A stretch of 64,000 nucleotides of DNA, taken from positions 74,801,502 to 74,865,501 of the forward strand of contig CM057832.1 in the NCBI GenBank assembly GCA_030068075.1, written 5' to 3'. The stretch is from Paguma larvata. Its lineage: Eukaryota; Chordata; Mammalia; Carnivora; Viverridae. A model generated the notes under the pieces. The model had not been told where the DNA came from. It made no database searches and worked only from the letters and a program-made list of their open reading frames with translations. Positions 26,701 to 38,700 of this stretch are shown here, piece by piece. Every line of letters begins with the position of its first letter. Position 1 is the stretch's first letter. Position numbers and translations under genes: made by a program.

Positions 26701-29700
26701 AAATAATGGCTGCTGTTCAACACTGGTGTCTGCCACGAGCCACCCAGTAGGTGAGGCTTGTGTTCCAGCCGAGAGAACAACGGGCAGTCGATTTCAGTCA
26801 GGAAAAAAAAAAAAAGGTCTCGCCATTTTTTCAGCCCGAGAAAGGACACTGGACACTTTATTCTCTTTTTAATCGATAGCTCCCAGACAGACGATGCTAC
26901 TCCCCATAAAATACCTTCTTCCAAAGAGACTAGGGACAGTTTTTCCTAATCTAGCAAAGGACGTGGTCTACCAAATTCTTCAGCCTGTCCATGGCAGTAA
27001 CCTTGATCTGAAAACTTAAAGGGATTGTACCTACAATATTCACACTTTCCCAGTGGAAACTTAACATAATCGGTTTGATGAGGGTCTCCTGTTAAATTCC
27101 TGGTATCGTATGCATGGAGCAGAAATGGGAACGCAGTGACACCATCAAGTAAGCACTTTCTTTCCCGTCTGTTCTTTGGTTTCCAACCACATTCCTCTTT
27201 TCCTCTCTCCTTGAAGAACCACAAAGTATCAGAACAAGGAAACGGTTGGCCCCGGGGTGTTAGAGCGATGAGTACAAATTTGGTAATATATGTTCTCATT
27301 CCTGTTCCACATATTCTTGGTAACAAAATAATTCCCAAGGCATTAATCTTGTTGGTTTATGAAAATATGTGTTTTGTGAAAATTTTCAAAGAGACAATAA
27401 TACAGTTTTGAAGCTTTACAGATTTGTCAACCTGAAACCCCAAGAATTAATAAACAGATTTTTAAAAAGCAAATTCTCCATGGATGTTCTCATTTAATAC
27501 TTTATAGTACTATCATGTTCCAGGCACTAGTCTGGACACTTATAAATTCAAATTTAATCCCCGCCAGCAACACCAGGAGGCGGGTGTTACTCTCATCAGC
27601 ACGTAGCGGATGGGAAACTTGTCCAAGGCCACAGAACAGGTACGCGGGAGACGCCGGACTTGAACCACGACGGTTAGACTCTGGAGTCTGCTCTTCAGCA
27701 GCACGTATGCTTTCTCTCCTACACGAGCGCCACGCAGGGCCATTCCTGCTCATCACGGTGCCATGAGCAGGTTAAAAGAGGGTGGCCATGGAAAGTCCCT
27801 GATGTTCACCCCTACCCCTATCCCCGCATAATGCAGCACAACAAAACCAACGCCAGCAAGCACCTCACACTTGCAAGGTATGCTCCCCCTCAATTACTCC
27901 TCACAGCAACCCACGAGGTCAGGTCTGGATCATGGGTATAATCTCCATTTCATAACCAGGCTCAGAGGGGAAGAGCTAGCCACAAATCACACAGTTAAGG
28001 GAGTGGCAGGGCCAGGGTTCCATTTCAGCTTCTGGAATCCCCTTCTAGGGTTCCTGAGTCTACACAGAGTGCTATAAACCCAGTGAAGCCCAGAACATAT
28101 GACATGACGGAGCGGGGTCCTGCTGGCTTCCCTTGAGAAATCAGTACACAGCCAGCACACAGAGAATGCTGTTCTCCATCGGCCGTCTTGATGCCGGTCT
28201 ATCCAGTCCAGCCAGGTCTCTGTGTGAGACTTCACTGGACTGAGGATTAGGCAAGAATTAAGAACCAAACAGGGATGGGTGGTGCCACGACTACCCTGCC
28301 CTAAAGCCTGACAGAAGGGAAATGGGGTGGTAGGAAGAACCAAGTGTGATGAAATGCCCCGTGTTCTACCTGTTCTGAGGATCACGGAGACTGAAGCTGG
28401 GCAGTGCTGTCCCTATATTGCCTGAGGACAGAAGAGGAGTGACAAGCAGGACCCAGGCCACCTGGGGTGCCGCCCTCCCTGGGGTGTCGGCAAGTGTCCC
28501 GCGGAGCCCAGCTCAGCCCTTCCATCTTGCCTGGCCCCCGTGACATCGAGGAGGCCAGGTGGGTCCAGGGTGTACCAGGGGACATCTGTCCTGCCAGAGG
28601 AGATGGCTACTGGGGGAGATGGGGAGGGAGAGATCCAACTGAGCTTCCCTCATCGTCCAACAGAAATTCTTACTTAGAAGGAGAAATGTGAAACTAAACT
28701 AGCTCTGGGACGAGATTCCAAATACCGCCTAACCGGTAGAGCACAGGCACTTGGGCAGTCAGGAAGGCCCATGGGAGATAGAGCCTGCTAGCCTGGCCAG
28801 ACACCTGCCTCCCCTTTAATATCGGGAACGAGGGGAGGTGGAGAGGGACGGAGTGTGGGGGCAGCGGGCGCAGGGGAGGGTACTTATTACTGACCACCCA
28901 GTACGTCCTGGATGAATTCGCAGCACCGCCCCCCAGCTGAGGATCCTTGGGACCAGGGATATTAAAAAAATAACATTTTAAATATGGACTCTCCAAAAAC
29001 CTCATGAATTAAATATCCACTTTCTCTGTATATTCAATAATAAATAAGATTTTTTCAAGTTTATTTATTTTTGAGAGAAAGAGAGGGAGAGCACGAGCGG
29101 TGGAGGGGCAGAGAGAGAGGGAGAGGATCCCAAGCAGGTTCCGTGGTGTTAGCACAGATTCCGATGCGGGGCTCGAACTCATGAACCGTAAGATCATGAC
29201 CTGAGCTGAAGTCAAGAGTCGGATGCTTAACCAACTGAGTCACCCAGGTGCCCCAATAATAACTAGGATTTCTGAAAAGCAGTAGAGAGCGTCCATCCTG
29301 GAGCAGAACTGGATGTGAACTGAAATAATCGATATGTCAACCAATCGTAACTATTTGCTAAATGCTATGAATACAGCAACTGCTCCTCCTCCTTACAGTA
29401 ACAGCAGCTTCCACAGTTAATCTCCCCTAAGTCTCACTAAAACCCTACGAGATTATTCTGATTCTCACCTCACAGAGGAGCAGATGTTAGGGAATTCCTG
29501 AATTTCCCAGACACTAAAGAGGCAGCGCAGGTCCTAAAACTCATGGCCGGCTCTGAGCAGCCCTGAGTTCTCCTGCCGTCCTAGGCACGGTACTGGCGAG
29601 CAGGACTCAAGTGCAAGTGCATAAGTCCAGAGGGGGGAGAGGCACTCCACTCTTAGCTGGGTTAACCAGAGAGTCTTCAAGGAACAGGAAGTATGGTCGT

Positions 29701-32700
29701 GGTATTAGAGCCTAGAGAGAGGCAATACCACAGTCTAGAAAGGGTTCAGAGATGGGTTCTACTGTGCATCACATCCGGACTGGAATGGTCCAAGGGGAAG
29801 GAGCAGAGAGAGCACTGCGGGTCTGGAAAGGGGCTGGCCCGTAGGGGACTCTCTCCTAAGTCCAAGAGAGTAGAAGCAGGTGATGGGATCAAAGCTACAT
29901 CTTAGCTCTGAAGAATGCAGAGGCTGGAGTCCATGTGCCAGAAGCAAGAAGAAAGACAAGAGAGTGAGAGGAGCAGGAGGCCAGTGAGAAAGGACAAAGG
30001 TGAAGGCCACCGGGAGGGGAGCGGGTACGATCAGGAGTCTTGTCCCAGTCTCAAACTGAGTACATGCAGGTCCCTTCCTGGAGTGAGGGGGCTGCAGAGA
30101 ACGAGCTATTCACTGACCAGCCCGGGTGAGGGGGGCAACTGATGAGCAACCCCCCCCAACTCTTATCAACCTCAGGGGTCTTGCAACTAGGACACTCAGA
30201 CACACGAAGCGATAGCCTTCCCGTGAGCAGGGGACAAACACAAACACAACAACTTTTGTGCCTCATACTTCCTCGCCTTTCTGTGTCCCTCACCCTCCCT
30301 CCAAAATTCACATGTTGAACCCCTAATCCTCAATACTTAAGATGTGAGTGTATTTGGAGACAGATTCTTTTTTTCTTTTTTTTTAATGTTTATTTGTTTT
30401 TGAGAGAGAGCACAAGCCGGGGAAGGACAAAGAGAGACACACACACACACACACAGAATCCGAAGCAGGCTCCAGGCTCTGAGCTGTCAGCACAGAGCCT
30501 GACATGGGGCTCAAACTCAGGAGTCGCGAGATCATGACCTGAGCTGAAGTCGGACACTTAACTGACTGAGCCACCCAGGCGCCCTGAGACGGGTTCTTTA
30601 AGGAGGAAATTAAATTAAAATGAGGTCATTAGAGTGAGCCCTAATCCATGATCTGACTGGTGTCCTTTTAAGAAGAGCAGATGGCGGGTGGGGGGGGGCA
30701 GGGTGGAGAAGAGCAGACTGGGAAACAGACAAGCAGGGAGGAAAGACCACGTGTGGACACAGGGAGAACGTGATCATCTCCAAGTCACACAGAGACGCTT
30801 CAGAAGAAACCCCTTCTGTCAGCACCTTGAAACTCCGAGAAAAACTTCTGCTGGTTCAGCTACGCAGTCTGCAGCCCCGGCTTCGGCAGCCCCGGCAAGC
30901 TAACACCTACCCGCTCCTTCCCCACCCTCACCCACACGGGAGAGAGGCCACTGGGACTTCCTGGTGAGAAGAATGAAAACCAGAGATTTACCTCTCTGCC
31001 ACCCCCACCCCCCGCCCGCCGGCCCCCTTCTTGTTCCACGAACATCTTGTTGATTTAAAGTCTTCGGAGAACTCATCTGCACACCAGCACGTCCCATAAC
31101 GGCCGGATTCCCTGTTGCCATTAACTGATGCTCCCCACGTGCTAGGCTTGAAATATCGATCTCCTTCCGTGCTCACGGCAAAGCTCGGTAGGATGGCTAA
31201 GGTCATGCCCAGTTTCAAGGGAGGAAACAGATGGCCACAGGTTAAGGCAATTCGCCGTGAGCACACGACAGATTTGGAATCTGAAGGCGGGCCTCAGCCT
31301 GACGGCCGCGAATCAACACTCACTGACACTTGTTCTGTGCTACCTTCCTAGGAGCCCGACTCGGGGACAACACGGTCTAGGACAAGCCCAGACAAAGCCA
31401 GCAGTAAGCCGACTACCTCTGGCAGGAAGGCTCCCATCTCTAGCGACTAAGGCAATAAAGTCCAGAGGGCAGGTGCCCTTGCTGGGTCTCTGTCTCCTCT
31501 GCCTCCTAACTGCCGGGACACCCTGCTGGCGCTCTCCGGGATGGTTCCCCACACCTCAGGGAGAGTGATTCTTCTAAAACTTAGCTAATCGATCCTGGGC
31601 TCAAAACCCTCCATCGTTGGGTGCCTGGGTGGCTCGGTTGGTTAAGTGTCCAACTCTTGGTTTTGGCTCAGGTCATGATCTCAAGGTTCGTAAGTTCGAG
31701 CCCCCCATCAGGCTCCGTGATGATAGTTTGGAACCTGCTTGGGAGTCTCTCTCTCTTTCTCTCCACCCGTCTCACACACTCTCTCAGTCTCTCTCAAAAT
31801 AAACTTAAAAAAAAATTTTGTAATTAAAAAAAAGGGGGGCGCCTGGGCGGCTCAGTTGGTTAAGCACTTGACTCGGGCTCAGTTTATGATCTTGCCGTTT
31901 GTGGGTTCAAGTCTCACGTCGGGCTCTACGGTGACAGCTCAGAGCCTGGAGCCTGCTTCAGATTCTGTGTCTCCCTCTCTCTGCTCCTCCTCTGCTCATA
32001 CTCTGTCTCTCAATCTCTCTCAAAAACAAGTAAACATTGAAAAACAAAAAACAAAAAAACCTCCATCTTACCCAGGGCAAAATCGAAACGAGCCCCATGA
32101 GGCCCTACGTGATCCACCCTTCCTCTCCGCCCAGCCTCACTGAACCCATCTCCTACCTCCCTCTCCTTTATACATGACTTTCTAAGCTACTGTCATCCCT
32201 GCTGTTTCTAGAACTCTCCAAAGATGCTCCTTGCTGTTCCCTTGGCTCTCTCACTTCTCTCAGGTCTCTACTCAATCATCACCTTTACAGAAAGGCCATC
32301 CCCAAAAATCCTGTTGAAAATACCACTCTTTTTTCTCCATTAACTTTTCGCCCTGTAGGCTCCTTATTTTTCTTCATAGCACTTACAAGGCCCTCACAGT
32401 CATGTTCATTTGTTGTCTGTGTCCCCACATTGGGATGGCAGCTCCATGAGACCACCCTTTCTGTGGACTGTGGCACTCTCTCCAAGGCCTGGGCCAGGGT
32501 CTGGCACATAGTAAGTGCTCACTAAATCAAGAATGGATGGGTGGATTGATGGGTGGACACCAGAAACTATGACAATGGAAAGTTTACACAGCAGAAACAC
32601 AGAAAATTGCTCTAGACAGAACAAACTGAGGGTTGCTAGAGGGGACGGGGGTGGGGGTGCGTGGGAATGGGCTAAATGGGTGATGGGCATTAAGGAGGGC

Positions 32701-35700
32701 ACTTGTGGGTGTTGTATGTAAGTCATGAATCACACAATTCTCCTCCTGAAACCAATACTGCACTGTATGTTAACTAACTTGTATTTAAATACAATCTTGG
32801 AAAGAAAAAAAAATTGCTCTAGATGGTTAGTCAAAGGTGCCATTATGAGGTGGCCTGAGGTAGAAGGTCAGCAGGAAGAACAAGGAAGGTCAATGTGAGA
32901 TTCACAGGAAGGAAAACTAAGATAAGGTCATGTACTTTATATGCAGGTCACTTGGTGTTTTTTAAAGCAGGTGGTGTCGCCGTGCAGGAAGAAGCCGCAC
33001 AGGACAATCAACATGAACTCAAGGCGGGGAAGACGGTCACGTGAATTCAGGGACTTAGCTTTCACACCTGTGGACCGCACTGACAAATTCAGACAGTACT
33101 TACTTTACAGAAGTAAAGGAAGATCCGCTCCTATGAATCTTTTATGGCTAGCAAAGAAAAGGCCAGAGGCAGTATCTACATGAAATCACCATAGCTTTTT
33201 ATGCCGATTTTAAAGTTCAAAACTCAATACTTACAGTTCTGGGTTCAAACGTATAAAGAGCTCTGAACACTTTAACTTGCCCTAAAAGAGAGGGAATAGA
33301 TAAACACGTGATCAATTCTTTCATTTTAAGTTTACCCTAAATAGCATTATCCATTATATTCTTCAGAATTCCCTAATTAAAAGCTCATGTAAGCAATTTA
33401 TTTTGGAATTAAGGACTTTTTTCCAGCATAGAAGGTATTTCGTAAATATTTGTTAAATAAAGGCATGAATAAACACATACTTCTGGGGATGATTTTGCCT
33501 CCCCTTCTGAAACAACAGGAGCTACACAACTATTTAGACTTCACTTCTGTCCTATACAGAGCCCTTCCAGCCCTAGGATCTAAGTGTAAGGTAAGCATTT
33601 AACATACAGAGATATTTAATGTGACAATCAATAGTGGTTTAGTATTCTTAAATCAATTATTTAGACGTTTATATTTTCTAAAAGAAAAGAAAATACCATG
33701 GAGAAAAATAGTATCAGCTGGAGAAAAATGTGATTCTGTTAAGTCCCAAAACAGAGTGCAAGAACTCAACAGAGAGGAGATCATGTCCTCGTGATCGTGA
33801 GAGCTGTCCTCCACTCTCCCAAACAAGATCTCTCTTAATATGCCCCTTCCCTGTGTTTCCATAACACCTTGTATTAGAATAAGGGATTTGCTAGCCTGTG
33901 TCATTTGGGAGCAGGAACCCTGACTTGTTCAATTTCCCGGCACCGCCTAGCACATGGTATGAACTTCATAAACGATTACTAAGTGAATATGTAAGAACAA
34001 ATTCAGACAGTAGAAAAAAGTCTACAGACAGGAAAAAATAAAGAAGTCTTTTATGAAATAAATAGATTTAGAAGGATTATCAAAATAGGAGGACTACCCA
34101 TTTAAAATGTGGTAACAATTCCATTTCAGCACACAAGAACCTTTATTTATTTATATTAAAATTTTTTTAATGTTTATTTTTTTTCGAGAGAGAGTGACAG
34201 AGCGTCAGCAGGGGAGGGGCAGAGAAAGAGGGAGACACAGAATCAGAAGCAGGCTCCAGGCTCTGAGCTGTCAGCACAGAGCCTGACGCAGGGCTCACGA
34301 ACCGCGAGATCCTGACCTGAGCCCAAGTCAGGTGCTTAACCGACTGAGCCACGCAGGCGCCCCAGTGCTACAAGAACCTTTAGACATGCGACCTCCTACA
34401 AGAGCATCATTCAAAACAGCGGTTTCCCAGATGCGACACACGAGGACTATTTTGGAAATTATTTACATTTTTGTCTTACTCGTTTTCATTCCTATTTTAA
34501 TTCGTTCTACATATGATGTTTTATAACATAACAACATAATAGGATACACATGCACCTTGTAATACACATACATTTATTGGGAATGAATACTGAAAACCCT
34601 TTGCCAAAAGGATGTTAAGTGTTTGTTTTATGAGCAAGGTATCTGAGTACCTAGCACAGTACCTGCCTGGCACATAGGAGGCACTTAATAATTATTTGTT
34701 GAATGGATGAATAAAGGAATGGAAATATGCACTCAAAAAGACAGTCTGAAAAACAGCTAACAGCACTGTCCGGCAGAACTTCATGCAATGATGGGAAAGT
34801 TCTACTTCTGCGCTAGGCGCATAGGGCTACCCAGCACTCCGAATGTGGCTAATGTGGCCGGGAATTCATAAACATTATGTGAGTTTAATTAAGTTCACTT
34901 GCTACACACGGCGAGTGGCAAGCATGTGGAACTACACAGGTTTAGAATATGAAAAATATGGGAAATGACTGTAACGTCCCTTAAGAAGGGATTACATAAA
35001 GCAACTCCGATTCATCTGAGAACGTGGCAGACAGATCTGCAGATACTGACCTAGCAAAGACCCTGCAAAATATTCAGTGAAAAAAAGCAGGCTACAGAAC
35101 AGTATATTGAGTACCATTCCGTTCGTGTTGACAACATACACACACGCACATACACCCTTGAATGGTAGCGCCAACTATGGGGAACCTTCACCTCCTACGT
35201 TATAAATACGGTTTATATTCGTGACACTTAGCATGTATTACTTTTATAATCAACAAAATCAGTAAAGACATCTTCGCGGCGGGCGGCGGGGCTTAGGGAG
35301 GTGGGGCTGGCCATCATCCTTTCTCTTAAATGCCCTAATACAGAAGATTACATCCCTTGTTACTTAGCATGTTTGCAAGAAAACACTGTTTTTTGCAATC
35401 CGAGTTCTAATGCCCCTCCTTCCCTGCTCTCCTAGGGGGAGGCTGACAGGCGGAAGCAAACGTGAAAACGGTTTTCTTCTGGGGTACGTTTTTGACACAC
35501 ACCCGCGGCCCTGAGAAAGGAAACACTAAACGGAAGGAAGACCTGCCAGGAGAAATGCCTGCTGACACGACTGTCTCTCTGAGAGGGGAGATCGGTTATC
35601 CTGATGACTTCAAACTTTCTAGAGAGAAGTTCTACAAGGAAGCAGTCCACTGGTGACCAAAATCAATAATGACAGAATGTTTTCATTCCTTTGAGGGAAT

Positions 35701-38700
35701 GGCAGCAATAAGATGGGCTATGGCGAACTGTGGAAACCAGATCCAACGTGAACTTAATGAGTTTACATAAAATTCAATACAAATTAAAGAACCTGAAAAA
35801 AAAATAAATACAGTGTGACTAAGCCATTGGTTTGTGTTATCTTTTGTGATTGTTTTACTTAAAATGTTCCCAACTAAAAGGAAGTAGGAGATTTATTTGC
35901 ATTTTGATTATACTAAACATTGAACATCAGGCCATTTTTTTACATGGTCATGCAAGGGAACATTCTCTCTGTGTGAAGCTGTAGAAGACACTTTTCACCT
36001 ACACGATCCTGTTTACGGATTAATGTTGAGACGTTAGCCTCATGAGGCGCCCATTTAATCCATAGATTATAAAAGTTCTGGGCCTTAATTTACTCAATTC
36101 TCAAACCTGAGTCAAACAGGAAAGAAACAATGCAAAAAAACAAAACAAAACAAAAACTACAAAACCAAAACGAAACAAAAAAATAGCCAGAGGATATGAA
36201 AGAATTGTGTACAGATAAAATACAAATAACTTTCGTGGTTACAGTCTACCAACACTCAAGAGAATAATAATTAATGATATTTAATTCACTGAGCATTTTT
36301 ACATTGTATTTAATTCAACTGTTGTATAGGTGTACAGGTTCACATAGAATATTAAAGGACTCAGGGTATTCTGTGTTTCTATATCACTGCCCTCACAGAC
36401 ACCTAAAAAAATATTAATAAACATCTTAATAAATCAAGATAGGCACTAATTCCAAATTTATTTATTCATTTACATTTTTTAATTTAAAAAAATTTGTGGG
36501 TTTTTAATTTATTTTTGAGACAAAGACCGAAGATGAGCGAGGGAGGTGCAGAGAGAGAGGGAGACACAGAATCCGAAGCAGGCTCCAGGCTCTGAGCTGT
36601 CAGCACAGAGCCCGACGCGGGGCTCGAACTTGTGAACCGGGAGATCATGACCTGAGGCAAAGTTGGACACTTAACTGACTGAGCCACCCAGGCATCCCAA
36701 TTCTAAATATATTTAAAGAAGGCAGATTCACAAACATAAAAAAATAGTGGCGTTCTTGGATAGGCAGGGAGGCAAAATCGGATGCTTCTCCGCGCACCCC
36801 CCCACCTGGATCATTTTCTCATGGGAAGGCTGGTTACATAGAACAAAGAGAGAAAGTGGAACCAGGAAGACAGTGTGAATTACCTGGAATTCGCCCTGAA
36901 TTAAGACTGGAAAGAGGCTCAATCTTTAGTAAGAGCCTTTGAGTGAATCTCACATGAACTAGCCTGTGGATGGTATTTAGGATTTCAATAGGGCTGACCT
37001 CCTGCCGTGAGCAAGACAAGCAGATTCCCACGTTCTCTGGCAGCAGCTGGCCCCTCACCTTGCCGGGCGCACTCTTCCTTTTTCCCTGCAACCCCACCCT
37101 GCCCCTCCAGAGAAGGGCGGAGTCCACCAGCCGACCACCCACGGCTTTCCTCTGGAGTGAAGGCTGAGCTTGTCCACACCAGTCGAGGCAGAAAGGGGGA
37201 AAGGGGTCTGGGAGGGGTCTCGGACAGGCAGTGGGTAAGGCCCTTCTCTGTGTCTGAAGTCTGCCAACAGAATGCGCACAGGTGCACCTCTGTGGCCCTG
37301 AACGAGCACTTCCAAGGGCTTGGGGTGCACAAACTCACACACACAGTTTCTATTCTAGAGTCTTCTCTGTTGAGAGAGAAGAGAAGCTGGTAGAGGGAGC
37401 CACGGAGACAGCATTAAACAAAGACCGCTCACAGCAAAAGGAACGACTATTCCAAATATCGGAACCTAGTTATCTGAACCAGATCAACCATTTCATTTAC
37501 ATTCTGCTGAAAAACACCAGAAGGCCAGAGGTGCTGGGTGGCTCGGCCAGTTAGACACCCAACCCCTGATTTCTGCTCGGATCATGATCTCACGGTTTGT
37601 GGGATGGAGCCCTGTGTTGGGCTCTCCATGGACACTGTGGAGCCTGCTTGGAATTCTTTTTCTCCCTCTCTTTCTATCTGCCCTCCCCTGTTCTCTCTCT
37701 CTCTCTCTCTCTCTCAAAAATAAAATAAACTTGAAAAAAAAAAAGTTGGAAGGCCCAAGACATTTTAGATGGACTTCATTTAAAATGGCTTTAATAGGGG
37801 CACCTGGGTGGCTCAGTCGGTTGAGCATCCGGCTTCGGCCTCGGTCATGATCTCGGCATTCCCAGGTTCGAGCCCCGTGTCAGGCTGTGTGCGGACAGCT
37901 CAGAGGGTAGAGCCTGTTTCGGATTCTGGGTCTCCCTCTCTTTTTCTGCCCCTCCCCTACTCAGGCTCTGTCTCTCTCTCTCTCCCAAAAATAACATTTA
38001 AAAAATAATCTTAATTAATAAATTAAATGGCTATGATAGGGCCGCCTGGGTGCCTCAGGCAGTTAAGCATCTGACTTCAGCTCAGGTCATAATCTCATGG
38101 TCCATGAGTTGGAGCCCTGCGTCAGGCTGTGTGCTGACAGCTCAGAGCCTGGAGCCTGCTTCCGATTCTGGGTCTCCCTCTCTCTCTGCCCCCTCCCCTG
38201 CTTGCTCTCTGTCTCTGTCTTTCTCTCAAAAATAATAAACATGAAAAAAAAAAACTAAAACCAAATACTGGCCATGCTAAGTGTTAAGGACACCGAACAA
38301 CTGGCATTCGCAGACAGCGTCAGTGGGCGTGTCAACAGGTACGGCTGCCAGAGAGAATTATTTGGCAGTAGCATTCATTCATTTTTTCATAAGTCTTAAC
38401 ATGTCTTTGAGATCTTACATGACATTTCTGGGAAAGGAACTTAATTGGAAAACCTCTCCTCTCATCTTTTATGGGACTAAACTGCTGCATACAAAAATGA
38501 CTCCTCCCGGATGGTGTTACTAATCCCGAGTATAGTGAGTCTCAACATTTTTTTAACTGCACGCCATGAAACTAATTTAGTGACTTTTAAAAATATTAAA
38601 TGGAACAGAAATGATCAGAATCCAGAGCGCATGGCAGAAATAATAATGGTTTTGTGCAACGTCTATCTCATCGGGACTGGACAGATGAATGGAGGGAGTG

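Larger units (their letters stand above)
31480..32545 (+). repeat. L2 LINE fragment split by two SINEs
   Basis: 31480-31617 and 32062-32545 read as one L2: ctgggctcaaaaccctccatc, ctctcacttctctcaggtct, ttacagaaaggccatcccca, cagggtctggcacatagtaagtgc. The 3' end with the agtaagtgctcactaaat tail is clear. Confidence 0.7.
24216..33234 (-). other. OSTF1: OSTF1 intron 2
   Basis: 9.0 kb. Contains an L1 3' end (26330-26525) beside a poly-A/G-run, four antisense MIR remnants, an interrupted MaLR LTR, a split L2 with two SINEs in it, two minus-strand SINEs and a recent L1 insertion (32617-32809). 24216-26270 is AT-rich with nothing recognised. Confidence 0.8.

Noticed and set aside
26946..27338. 130-residue minus-strand open frame in intron 2
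   Set aside because: No recognisable domain, unsupported by splice signals or neighbours, and length within chance for this much sequence.
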